Assembly (NCBI GenBank): GCA_015680685.1
Contig: MNCI01004661.1
Location: 1,819,318-1,879,317, forward strand
DNA length: 60,000 nt
Direction: 5' to 3'
Origin: Gnetum montanum
Taxonomy: Eukaryota > Streptophyta > Gnetopsida > Gnetales > Gnetaceae
The translations under genes were made by a program, and so were the position numbers. This document shows, piece by piece, positions 34,202 through 45,133 of the stretch. The notes under the pieces were generated by a model, which worked only from the letters and a program-made list of their open reading frames with translations, made no database searches and was not told where the DNA came from. Numbering within the stretch: the first letter of the stretch is position 1; every line of letters begins with the position of its first letter.

Positions 34202-34675
34202 TGTAACCATTTACAGAAAACCAATATTTTGTAACGATTTCATAAATGTGATCGTTATGGAAAAATTAATGGTTTGTAACAGTTTCATAAATGTGACCGT
34301 TATGGAAAAACTAATCGTTTGTAATGGTTCCATGATGACCGTTATGAGAAAATCAATGGTTTGTAATGATTACCACAAGAGTGGTATCATATTTGCCATT
34401 TAAACTGAAAGTTTGGTAACTAGCCTAAATGGAAGAACAAAGGCACTAGAAAAAATCACGGTAGTGTTTCAGTTTTGGCCCTTATCACAAATGGTTAGAA
34501 GTTGCATACACCATTGTTGTTGAGCATCATAGAAGAATTAAAACACTCAAGTGCAACAAGTTCACACAAAAGCATCAATGGTTGAAGATTAGTTTCCATT
34601 TATTTCTGCATCTTTGATTCCTTTGGGATATTGTGTTGTCTGGCCAATGTTTTCGGCACAATTTTTTTTCCAACA
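34202..34675 (+). repeat. Copia 3' LTR
   Basis: Starts TGTAACCATTTACAG and ends TTTTTTCCAACA. U3 carries a 45-bp tandem array at 34228-34400. It matches the 5' LTR at 6177-6621. Confidence 0.82.
34228..34400 (+). repeat. 45-bp tandem array in copia U3
   Basis: Units start TTTGTAAC or TTTGTAATG at 34228, 34273, 34318 and 34360 (45, 45 and 42 bp apart). Each holds a TTCATAAATGTGA-like box, a CGTTATGG-like box and a purine-rich AAAAACTAAT stretch. The 5' LTR has about two units. The CGTTA pairs with TAACG in the neighbouring unit. Confidence 0.75.
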
Positions 34676-34749
34676 CTTATTTCTCAATGCTCTCATCTCT
34701 TGCTTTCAATCATGATCAAAATCTGAGCCACCACTTTAAAACAGAACCA

Positions 34750-36292
34750 ATGGCAATCGTTGCGGCAGCCTTTTTCTTGTTTATGCTGATCAATGTTTCT
34801 CAGGTTTTGGGAGGTTTTTAGCTAGGGCCATGGAATCAAGCACACGCCTCTTTCTATAGCAACAACGATGCATCCGGCACAATGGGTTTGCCATCTCCTC
34901 CTTGTTTCTCTTTTAGTCACAGAAATGTCTATTCAAAAATTTTTGTGCCCATATCATTCAGTAAATTTGAGTTTTGATAATCTATGAATGCGTGGTGATT
35001 TTGATTCTATGTTTGTGTTGTGATTTGGGCAGGCTTTATGTTTCACAATTTTAAAAATGGAATAGATGTTCTATTGGCTTTTATTTTGAATAAGATCATG
35101 TTGGTTATCACATTTCATATTTCATGTTTGTTTGATAGAGTGGTTATGATCCTTACATTTTCAAAACAAACTCCGAACATGAATACTGAATAGTAACTAA
35201 AATTGTAGGTTTTCCTTGTATTCATAATTCATCTTTAGGTTAAGGACTATAGCCTTAGGTAGACAGCCGTCAATGGAATCCTCACATTATTTACCTACAT
35301 TACAATTTATTGGGTGTTGATGTGATAAGGGCAAGAAGAAGATGATGATGACAATGCATGAATAGAATTTTATTTTAGCCATGTTTATTGTAAACCTGCG
35401 TTAGTTATTGTGTACGAGCTTTGTGAGCAAAGATCACTTATTGATTTTGTAGATGTAACTATTCTGTGTGTGTCCTTTGGGTTGAAAACCTAATACAACT
35501 ATGACGTTCAACAACATAAATGCATTATTAGCACTATCAAGTTTCAGTGATGTTTAAGGTTAGACTGAAATTACAGGAGCGTGTGCATATGGTGATTTGT
35601 ATGCTCAGGGCTATGGAACCCAAACAGTAGCATTGAGCACTGCTTTGTTCAACAATGGACTCAGCTGTGGAGCATGCTTTGAACTCAAATGTGTGGATGT
35701 GCCACAATGGTGTGTGCAGGGAAGCCCATCAATCACTATCACTGCTACAGATTTCTACCCTCCCAATTTGGCTTAACCAAGTGACAGTGGTGGGTGGTGC
35801 AATCCTCCAAGGGATCACTTTGATCTTGCAGCTCCTGCATTCCTGCAATTGGCTCAATAGAAGGCTAGAATAGTCCCTGTCCTCTTTAGAAGGTTTGATC
35901 TCTTCGTATTTAATTTGCTAGTATTTCAGTCTTCTCAAAGTAGAGATGCTTCTAAAGCTCTAATTGTTGTAGAGTGCATAAGAATTGCATGGAATGTGTT
36001 GCAGGGTGGTGTGAGGTTCACAATCAATGGATTCAACTACATCACTATGGTACTCATTACAAATGTTAAGGGAGCAAGTGATGTGCAACAAGCCTACATA
36101 AAAATACCAGGCAGTGATTGGATGTCCTTAAATAGAAACTGGGGCCAGAACTGGCAATCTGGTGACCCTAATTTGTTGGGCCAGCCTTTATCATTCAGAA
36201 TAGCCACCTCTGATGGAAGAAGCCTTATTTCCTACAATGTTGCACCTGCCACATGGGGCTATGGCTAGACATATACCGGAAATCAGTTCTAA
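34750..36292 (+). pseudogene. Alpha-expansin pseudogene
   Basis: Expansins loosen plant cell walls. Exon 1 (34750-34885) encodes a signal peptide (AAAFFLFMLINVSQVLG) and AHASFYSNNDASGTMG. A phase-1 intron (34886-35576, GT-AG) sits at the usual EXPA site. Exon 2 (35577-35892) holds [30 protein letters not shown] and DHFDLAAPAFLQLAQ. After a second intron (from 35893), exon 3 (about 35974 or 36006 to 36292) holds GGVRFTINGFNY, the GASDVQQAYIKI segment, NRNWGQNWQ and LSFRIATSDGR. Four premature stops: TAG at 34819, TAA at 35774, TAG at 35859 and TAG at 36266; a small frame loss is likely at the start of exon 3, where the usual VPC motif is missing. The HFD catalytic motif and the eight-cysteine pattern are otherwise largely kept. 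Confidence 0.9.
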
Positions 36293-36700
36293 GTCTGAAA
36301 CCAGCTCTTCATCATTACATGTTCATCCTTTTTGCCATCTCTAGTTTATGAATATGTGATTTCATATCAAAGTTTTAGTACAGGAGACCTGAGTTATGGA
36401 TATATGATATATGTCAATAAATTGGCCAATTGGTTTTCTTTGGTGAATGGAAAGTTATAGGAGTAATTAATCTATATATGCGTCTCGATTATCTGGTAAT
36501 ATTTAAATAATAGAAAGTGCCTTGAAAAATGGAAAGTTACTTGTGATTGACATTTGCTTTGGTTGATAGGATTTGTTACTCATTAAATTAAATAAATTCT
36601 AGTTGAATTATAACTTTATAATGGAGCATTGTTTATTAAAATTGAACTTATACTTGGAGCTTTCAAATCAGGAATCTTATTACAATTTTTTAAGCTTTAT
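36293..36700. other. AT-rich spacer, no gene seen
   Basis: Downstream of the expansin pseudogene. There may be polyadenylation signals for it (for example CAATAAATT near 36414), but no coding or repeat structure is recognised. Confidence 0.4.
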
Positions 36701-37472
36701 TACATTTAAAGACCCATAGAATCTATTAGGCAAATATTACATTTTCATGAAAAATAAAGATAGGGTCTACAAATTGGCCAAGCACCAATGAAGTAACAAA
36801 AACAAATCATACAAAGTTTTGAATGTAACATTATAATGTTATCTTAAATGGGTAATCACAATACAACAAAGAAATATCTATAACTAATCTTCAAGGGCTC
36901 TTGACCTATATAAATTACAAATGTTCTCCTCTCAGGGAGTTGAATCCATCTTCCACTTTCAATTCTAAGATGATGAGAACTTAAGTGAAGCTTGCTAATA
37001 ATAATTTAATAATTGATTGGAATAATAGTTGAGAGATAATGAGATTCTACATCTAGTGCATTAGATCTAATGTGGTATAAATAAAATTTCTTAACTAGTT
37101 GGTGGATATGCTTAGGATTTTGTTGCATGTCCTCCTAAGAGATATTTCATTTTTTTTAGCCATTTCATTCCCTAAAAATACTAACCATGATCTCATGAAT
37201 CCTTAAGAATTGCTTTAAAGAATTTGTCTTTCCTTGAGATATGTAAGCTATGAGTATATGTAATAAACTGTCACAAGGTTTTTGCTTCTAAAGGTAATAA
37301 ATCACATTCACATAATAACAATGGGTAAGCTATTTGCATCTTCACCTTTAACTTATATAAAGAAAAAGGTTTTATGAACTTTTCCAATATCTTTCCAAAG
37401 TTTAGCACTAAACCCAAACCCCCAAACAATCCCTACAATATAGTAGAATAGATGATAGTCTGGAAATTTTGT
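36700..37472 (-). pseudogene. LINE ORF2 C-terminal part
   Basis: Read leftwards from 37472, the pieces resemble the C-terminus of plant LINE polymerases: KVKMQIAYPLLLCECDLLPL (about 37350-37290), FITYTHSLHISRKDKF (about 37265-37215), KWLKKMKYLLGGHAT, and near 36900 a cysteine-containing CNLYRSRALED segment matching the zinc-knuckle-like tail. Element C is inserted at 37473, and the RT part lies beyond it at 45886-46560 in the same strand. Many stops. It is an old, dead copy. Confidence 0.6.
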
Positions 37473-38453
37473 TGATGAGAGTAGTTACTCTAATAATTAG
37501 AGTGATTATTATTGGAGCAATTACTCTAATTATAAGAGTGGTTATTATTAGAGAAATTACTCTAATTATTAGAATGGTTATTATTAGAGGGGCAGTTTCT
37601 CTAAAATTAGAGTGGCAATTTTTGTAATTATTAGGGTAGTTGCTCCCAAGCCTATAAATACAGTGCCCAAGGGTACAATAGGGAGGAGTCAAGAAGTAAT
37701 TCGGAAGAAGAATTCAGAAGAAGAAATCTAGTAGGAGTCAAGTAGCAAAAATTTTGTAGTTAGAGTATTTTCCAAGTGCCCGTAGTAGGAGGTCTAAGTG
37801 TGGATAGATCTTTATTCGAGAATTGTATACTAAGCATACCTTGTGTACGGTAATAAAGACGAGCTCTTGGATTCATCCTTGTAGCACTTGAGATTTTTTT
37901 TCTTACCCATTTCTTTTATTTTATTTTCTTATGCATTTATTTTATTTCATTTTATTTTATGTACTTTACATTTCTATTATTAGTGTAGCAATTCATTTTG
38001 ATCAATTTAGCAAATCATGCAATTACACTCAGTACGATCACTTCAAGCATGCGTGTAACACTTGGTAACTTAGTAATGATTAACATTTGGTAATCCCAAT
38101 AGTGTTGCGCTAGTTCAAGATGTGTATGGCAAGTGAGAATCGATAGGGATGTTAGGATTAGTTTAAAGCCTAATTAATCAATAGTTAAGTTAAATTAGTC
38201 ACTTAGTTATCTCTCTCTCTTCTCCCTTATTAGCAGTAGGACATAAAAACATAAAAGCTATAAAAATCATATGCCTCAAACTTACTTAACAATGCAGTTG
38301 TGACATACAAGTAAGTTTGGAAAGATAACAATCAACCAATGCGTCACTGTTCAACAAAGGCACATAAGTACTTAGTCCTTGGAATTCAACCGGATCATGA
38401 TTGAAACACTTGTATTCGTATGGTTGAGTGTAGGGGTACCTCACCATTCATCA
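37473..38453 (+). repeat. 5' LTR of element C
   Basis: TGATGAGAGTAG to ATTCATCA. U3 has the 36-bp palindromic array. TATA box TATAAATA is at 37653-37660, and AATAAA of R is at about 37853. R-U5 (37670-38453) matches 45134-45885 and, more loosely, the U5 of A, B and D (CGAGCATG, TTGGTAACCC, GTGTAGGGGTACC). Confidence 0.78.
37485..37620 (+). repeat. 36-bp palindromic array in C U3
   Basis: TTACTCTAAT occurs at 37485, 37521 and 37557, with a variant GTTTCTCTAA near 37594. Each unit contains CTCTAAT-(A)-ATTAGAG, a palindrome, and TTATTATTAGAG. Confidence 0.8.
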
Positions 38454-38454
38454 T

Positions 38455-38472
38455 TAGCACCATTACTGAGGA
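38455..38472 (+). other. Primer-binding site of C (tRNA-Asp type)
   Basis: TAGCACCATTACTGAGGA, one base after the LTR, aligned with the aspartate tRNA complement with transitions only. Confidence 0.65.
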
Positions 38473-38589
38473 CTTACTTGTTTGTGTGCTAATCAGAACA
38501 TAGGAAATCATTCACATCGTTGGAATGAATCCTTATGGTTGATTGAGGAAATAATAAACAAGAGGACATTGCACACTGAATAGACAAGT

Positions 38590-40930
38590 ATATCTCCTTC
38601 TTTGTATGAAAGCGCCTCACTGCCTAGGTCTAAAATAGGAAACAGTCGATGACGTAATACTCATGACGTTGATCCGCCAATCCCTCAACAAGTTTGAGTT
38701 GTATATATTCATCCTAATGAGTATATACCAAAATTCACCTTTATCCTCCATCAAGATGAACAACTATGTTGGCGAGACTTAGAAGGTAACATAGTGTTAC
38801 CTCCCGATCATTCAATCCCAAGCATGCTTCTTTGTGCTCTCACGCGAATTGGCATGTCACACTTATATGCAAAATACATTGTGCAAGACCATGACTCAAG
38901 AGAATACAGTCCGACAGAGGTGCAACATCAAAGGGACTTTCAATAGGAGAGACATCATAAGTTTTTGAAGGGTAAGTGGTCCCAAGATGTCCCACATGAC
39001 TTAAGTGAAAATGAGGGTGGTGAACCGGCCTCAAGCAATCGTCCACACAATGATGTTTCTTCCCTTGACTTTGGCCAAGGGATTGTAGATCAGAACCTTC
39101 ATTCCACTATTCATAACCTAGGTTCTAATACCCATGGACACAAAAGGGTCCAAAAAAGGAGCACAAACACATGATAAAGATGAACATTCTGATAGCAATT
39201 ACAATCAAGGTTGAGACCACAGAAGAGAAGGTAGTATACACCATCATGGTGATGATTCTCCTTCTTCTTCACCTTCATCCTCTCCTTTAGTGTCCAAATG
39301 TAGTCATAAAGAAAAGGACCATGGGGATAAATGTAGGAAAAGTGGAATTCATAGACAAAATAGCCAGGAAAGAGGACAAGGGAACTCTAGAGAATCACAA
39401 CATAGAAGAAGGGAGAGTAGGGAACAAGATAGGCATCATAGACACCATGGATGAGATGATCACGATGAACCCATACTCGCTACTCAAAGTATGTTGGACA
39501 TAATTGAGGCTGTTAGAATTCCAACAAGGCACCAGAAGGATACTAGGATCAAGATATTAGATATTAACAACATCCCATGATTTGAATGGGGATACAACGT
39601 TGATCCTCATAACCACTTACAAGCATTCCATAATGCATGTGCCTTACAAAACATAGAGAATGAATGGAAAAAACTTAAGTTATTCCCATGAACATTAGTT
39701 AGAGAAGCAAAAAGCTGCTACCAGTCCTTAGAATTGGAATTTATTTGTAGGTGGAGTACTATGTTAGAATTATTCAAAAACAAGTACCAAACATACTCCT
39801 GAGTGTCCAACCTGTGAAAGAAAATCCAAGGCTAGAAACAAGGAGGACATGAACCCTTGGATGCTACCATGGGTCGATACTATGCACTATTGCACCATTT
39901 TCCTAGCCATGGTTATTCGTAAAGGGATCAACTACGCCATCTCGTGGATGGGCTTAGGCATGAAACGAGAAGAACCCTTGGGACTTATGCCCAAGGGAGA
40001 CTATTCGAGCTTAGGTTCCATCAAATTCAAAGACTATTGGAGCAAGTTGCTAAGGAAGCAGGTGAGCTACAGAAGAGAGAAAGTGTAGAAGAGTATAATC
40101 GAGATCCTTCCCTTCAGAAGAGGGGAGTAAGATTTTGTGAGGATGAAGAAGAGTCACTACTAGAAGAGATGGTGAATAGGAAAACTTTGCCTATCCAAAA
40201 GATGACATCAGAAGTTTCGACAAAGGTAGACCAAATGTGGGATTCCCTAGACAATAGATTTTAAACTATTCTTAAAATAGTATAGGAGTCTGGAGAGCAA
40301 GGTAGTGATCGCAAAAAAAGAAAAAAGAGAGAATCTGAACATGCATGTAGCAAGGGTAAGGGAAAAGTTTCCATCATTGAAGAGGTTGTGGAGTCGAAAA
40401 TAGATAATGATAGTGGATATGAAATATGTCAATATGACCATCCTAAGGGATGTTGCCCTGTAATCTCACATTTGCAAGAGTCTGGGGTGTATGCACTCAA
40501 CCCACAATTGAATAAACGGCAAGCACCCCGAAGGTTACCTTATCCTCAAGGTAATCCAAGATAGTTCCACCAACCTTTAACGTATTATCCAAGTGGAACT
40601 CCACCATAACCGATTGAGCAATATCAACAATGGAAGAACCCACAATCATGGGGAATGCCACGACCAAGGCAACAATATCCTTACTAACAACTTGACCTGT
40701 ATGGATATTACATGCAACAGCCAATCTCCCCACGTGACTCTACTGGTCACATCACTCCTCAACCTCACTACCAAGCCTGCGAGTATTATGGAACTCCCTC
40801 TTCTAAGGGAAATATTCTGCAAGCATATCATCCTTCTCATTCAGCTACATCTCTTTCACCAATAGCTCCAGTACCACCTGCTCCAACTATGCAGGGTGAA
40901 ATTCCTACCTAGCCGCAGCAACGTAATGCC
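38590..40930 (+). pseudogene. Gag of element C
   Basis: The start codon has become ATA at 38590. The hairpin is at 38701-38728. The stretch 38965-39174 is acidic and polar. The capsid core around 39660-39790 has stops. 39944-40264 is open (DGLRHETRRTLGTYAQGRLF, KTLPIQKMTSEVSTKVDQM). The zinc-knuckle-like site YEICQYDHPKGCC at about 40418-40456 has lost its first Cys. The tail is rich in Tyr, Pro and Gln up to the MQGEIPT end at 40912. Confidence 0.75.
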
Positions 40931-41099
40931 ACAAGGGTTGTTAACTCTTAACCTACTATTAGTTCCAACAAACACATGAAGAAAATACCTTTCTTTAGAA
41001 CCAATAGATCAACCAAGCCCTTGCAATCACAAGTGACTGATTCCTTAGACGCCTTAGTATCAATCAAAACTTTAGAGCCTCCTTCAACTAAACCACCGC

Positions 41100-41620
41100 A
41101 CTCAACACATACAGTCATGCTAACGCATGCCGTCACTGATTGAATCAAAGTTGGCCACCTTCCCAAGAAATTCTTTGATTCTAGGAGTCCTCTGATATAC
41201 TTACAAATCGCTGGAAATGCACCGTGCAAGGCTCTTTTGAATTCAGGTTCTGGTGTCAACTTGATTTCTCAAAAAATGTACAAGTCATGGAACCTACCTC
41301 CATTGAAAAAGAGCAACATCTATCTAGAGTTGGCCAACTAGTCTATCACTATCCCATTGGGACTAGTGGAAGACATCATTACCACTGTTTGTGGGTGGTC
41401 GTACCCAGCTGACTTCCTAGTGATTCAGGTGAACAATGGTAAGGGGGACTTCCCAATAATAATGGGAAGAGCATGTCTAAGCATCATTGATGCATGCCTA
41501 GGAATCCATGATATTTCCCTAGAAATATCAAAGGAAAATACATTCGAAAAGTTCGAGAAGAAAAAAGTTCCATGCATCACATATAGTGACATAGGGTGTA
41601 ATTGTGTGTAGAGGTCATGG
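41100..41620 (+). pseudogene. Protease of element C
   Basis: Catalytic motif is ALLNSGSGVNLIS (about 41230-41268): the aspartate is Asn, by a G-to-A change. IIMGRACL (about 41456-41480) marks the C-terminal end, followed by EISKENTFEKFEKKKVPCI. Stops at 41140 and 41339. A linker (41620-42050) with MEPIEGLTC-like and KLEIIEKFKQEPLKLKPLPI segments leads to RT. Confidence 0.72.
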
Positions 41621-42059
41621 GTTGCAAAGTTTAAAATTGTCTACATGCAATTAGTGTGCACAAGTGATCAACATACAAAGATGCCTATATGTAGTAGCCA
41701 CACAATAGGAAGGCACCCAATGGTTGATAGCTGATCAAGAAAGCAGTTCACTCATATGCATGGAACCAATTGAGGGTTTGACTTGCACTTACATGGCTGG
41801 CATAGATGCATTAGAGAAAATCCACTACCAATGTTCAAACCTTAACCTCGAAAATATCAACTAGGGGAAGTTGGAAATCATTGAGAAATTTAAGCAAGAG
41901 CCCCTCAAGTTGAAACCATTGCCCATCAGTATGGAATCCACATTTCTTAAAAATGGAAAATCGGTAATTATCAATGCGAAGCTTGCTCCACAACAAAAAG
42001 AGAGACCGCTGGAAGTGATAAATAGATTGTCAAAAGCCTTCTCTTAGTCATATCAAAAA

Positions 42060-42845
42060 TTAACTGGAATAGATCCTAGGATATGACAACATAGGATTTG
42101 CATCAACCCCTCCATGAAGCCTTGAAGACAACCGCAGAGATGTTTGAACCCAAAGCTAAAGCAAGTAGTCAAGGAAGAAATAGAACACCTTCTCAAGGCT
42201 AGGTTCATATACCCCATTGTTGATAGCAAATGGGTTAGCCCCATAGTTATTGTTCCTAAAAAGGGAGGCAAATGGAGGGTGTGCATAGATTTTAGGCTAC
42301 TGAATATGGCAACATTCAAAGATCATTTTCCATTGCCATTTGTTGACCAAGTCTTAGACACCATCATAGGGCATCGCTACTACAGTTTTCTAAATGGATA
42401 TAGCAAATATAATCAAATACAAATAGCCCTAAAAGACTAATCCAAGACTACGTTCACTAGTCCTTGGGGAACATTTGCATACAAATAGATATTTTTTGGC
42501 TTGTGCAATGCCTCTGCAACATTTCAATGAATAGTTCTAAGCATTTTCCAACAACATATAGGAAATGGTGTGGAGGTCTTTATGGACGACTTCTCCACTT
42601 ATGAAGCAAACTTTGATCAAGCCTTGGACCAATTGGAGCAAGTGTTAAAAAGATGTGTAAAAATCAATTTGAGGTTCAACTAGTAGAAAATTCATTTGAT
42701 GGTCCAAGAAGGCATAGAACTAGGGCACAAAATCTCACACACAAGGATAGAGGTAGACCCTGAGAAAATAAAAATTATCCAAGGAATTACTCATCAACTA
42801 GAAACTTTCAAAGATATTCAGTCATTCTTTGGACATACTGGCTAC
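42060..42845 (+). pseudogene. Reverse transcriptase of element C
   Basis: FIYPIVDSKWVSPIVIVPKK (42207-42265), GGKWRVCIDFRLLNMATFKD (42265-42325), FPLPFVDQVLDTI, SFLNGYSKYNQIQIA, FGLCNASATFQ (about 42499-42530), and the catalytic box VFMDDFSTY (about 42575-42600), all in plant Athila-like style. Several stops. After HTGYL at 42845 the frame jumps to integrase. Confidence 0.8.
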
Positions 42846-43285
42846 CTTTGTACACTATCCATGGCATGTGACCTCAACCTTGACCTTGATCTAGCATAGA
42901 AACAATAATTAGTAATCCTTAACTTGCTAGATGGAAATTGACTAGCTGCCCTATCATCTAACGAGTTACATAGGACATTCAATAAACAATATCATGACCT
43001 AAGGATTAGGAAAGTTAAATATCAACTGGGAGATAAGGTTCTCTACTAGAATCCCACACATGTGCCATAATGTACTAAATTCAAATACTATGGGAAGGAC
43101 CTTATATTATTTATGCAACCTTTCCTTAAGGGGCCATGAAAATATACAAACCTAAGAGCCCAGATAAGAAACTGTTGGTCAACGTACAACAAACCAAACC
43201 TTTTCATGAGCTTAGGACAGCTAGTACACATGTTATCTCTATTGATGGACAACCTTGCTAACTATTTCAGATCACCTCCTTCCAA
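42846..43285 (+). pseudogene. Integrase C-terminal remnant of element C
   Basis: LSMACDLNLDLDLA, NELHRTFNKQYHDLRIRKVK and QLGDKVLY correspond to the last 110 residues of integrase in D (56560-56760). RNase H and the catalytic core are absent. It runs to the post-pol GTGGGGGAGATGG box at 43292. Confidence 0.75.
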
Positions 43286-45133
43286 CTTCATCGTGGGGGA
43301 GATGGCCACCTATGCTAACCATTCTAGGCCCTTAGTTCTTTTTGAATTTTTTTACACATTTTTGTTTTACACAATTTTCCAACTTTTCTTATTTTTGTTT
43401 TACACCATTGTTCATATTTTTACTATTTCTTTGTTTTCTTGATTTGCTTTTGTTCATCATCCAATAAGTGCTCATGATGGTGGATTGAATTATATCATAT
43501 TAATTGCTAATGTTTGGTTTTTACCTTTGAATTATGATGCTGATATTAAGGTATGGTTATTTTGGTAAAACGGGCAATGAGTCCACGTTGTCCACTCATC
43601 CATACAGCTCTATGGTCTCATTTGGCTTGGAACTGTATAGTTCCCTTTTTCTAAGTAAACTTTTAATGAATTGGTAGCTGGGTATTTTTCAAACTAAGGA
43701 AAGACTCAAAGGATGAAAAGGGCATGACTTTAAGGGAATTTGAAGCATTTTTGTTGGCCATTCTCTTGGGTACTTGGATGCTTTTTCTTGGGTTTTTCAC
43801 CATTTTGACATTGTTCAAAAATCAGGAAGCTGAGTGAATAAAAATAAGTCTTTGCATGATGTGGTTCTCATGCAAAAAAAAAAAAGGAAAAAAGTGAGAA
43901 TTCAAAGCACACCCCTTAGACAAAATAAATGCAAAAAAAATGCATGGGTCTTTACATGGTGTGGTTCCCATTCAAAAAAAATAACAACATGGGAATTCAA
44001 AGCACACCCATTAGACCAAATAAATGTTCTACAAGCACTGGTTATGAACTAGAAAGATATGTTACCCATGCCTAAAGTTTCCCTCTAACTAAGGACCTTT
44101 CTTGCTTCCTACTTCTCCATCTCACTCTCCTCGGAATGGTGGTGACTCTTTGTGGAAGCATTCTTGTTGCTTTAAGTGGATGGATTGGTCAAGTGTGTTG
44201 ATGTGAGGTCACTAGATGTGGTTTGTTTGAGTCTAGATTTGGGATGAGTTCTACTCAGTCACATTAACCATTAAATATACTAGGGACTTTACACAACCTT
44301 ATTTGTGGGATTCCATTCCATTCTCTCATCTTCATATTTCTTCCCATTTTCCACCTCATTGCCAATTTTATCATTAGTTTATTTCTAGGTTGATGCATTG
44401 TTTTTCTTTGGTGAATTCTTGTGGGTAAGTTTTTAACTCTTACTTCCAAATGACATTCCTAGAGCCTACAGACTCTTTGGTTTGTGGGTTTTTCATGGCA
44501 TAAAAGGCATGAGCCTGCTTTGGGGAGGATCCACTAGCATTCCTTTTTGGTGCAATTACTAACTTCTTTCCCTTAAACATTTCCTGCAATTGATCATTTC
44601 TTGTTTCATCCCCATCCATGACATCCATTTTATTGGCGTTACCGTTGTTATTTTTTTCTTCCATCTTTCTTATTCCTCATATTTTTCCATCTTATAGCTA
44701 CTATAGGTTCACTCTTAGTTGTGGGGGCCTTGGCACAAATTTTTTAATTTTTTCCATTTTACTAATTACCTAAACCCTACACCTTGGGTAGTTTCCAGTG
44801 ATAAATCTCCGAACCAATTTCTACCATAATCATAGCTTAGCTAATGCACTTCATATCAAGGTAAGGTATCAACTGCATTATGGTTTATCTATCCTTTCTC
44901 ATTTGTAACTGTGTTGTGTGTGCAGATGGCGATCATACAAATAATGAACTGGGCTTGGAGGAAGCACTCAAGATGGATCGAAACTAGAACATTTATGAAA
45001 AGAGCATGTCTAGTGGTGTGGCTATGGATAAATAACGGAAGGCACAATCTTAGCATTGGTAGCAACATGCTTCATTTTCTTTCTCTTTCTCTACAAGCTA
45101 CCAAATAAAGGCTTGGATGTCATTTATGTACAA
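43286..45133 (+). other. 3' untranslated region of C
   Basis: Same module order as in A: GGGGGAGATGG (43293), two T-rich units, doubled hairpin (43858-43913, 43959-44008), GGGGAGGATCCACTAG near 44521, CTTAGTTGTGGGGG (44714-44727), and a 65-codon open stretch at 44911-45108. The minus strand holds a 74-codon open frame (44664-44440) without known homology. It ends by abrupt junction into R of the 3' LTR. Confidence 0.55.
43858..44008 (+). other. Conserved stem with A-rich loop (C, two copies)
   Basis: Two tandem copies about 100 bp apart: GATGTGGTTCTCAT...GAGAATTCAAAGCACACC and GGTGTGGTTCCCAT...ATGGGAATTCAAAGCACACC. Loops are A-rich. An AATAAA lies just upstream (about 43838). Confidence 0.55.

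Larger units (their letters stand above)
6177..34675 (+). mobile_element. Ty1/copia element split by two gypsy elements
   Basis: The LTRs at 6177-6621 and 34202-34675 align from the TGTAA start to the CCAACA end. Flanking 5-mers are ATTAT (6172-6176) and CTTAT (34676-34680), a target duplication with one change. An initiator-Met type PBS follows the 5' LTR. The coding order is gag, protease, integrase, RT, RNase H, the copia order. Element A occupies 6649-13982 and element B 17224-32195. Removing them and one copy of each target duplication leaves about 6.2 kb, a normal copia length. All domains carry stops, so the element is dead. The lineage within copia was not assigned. Confidence 0.88.

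Noticed and set aside
34750-36292. Functional expansin gene
   Set aside because: Four premature in-frame stops and a damaged exon 3 start; introns and motifs are still clear, so it is a pseudogene.
41224-41412. A separate small gene before the protease of C
   Set aside because: It is the protease region read in another frame; the protease frame has the family motif.
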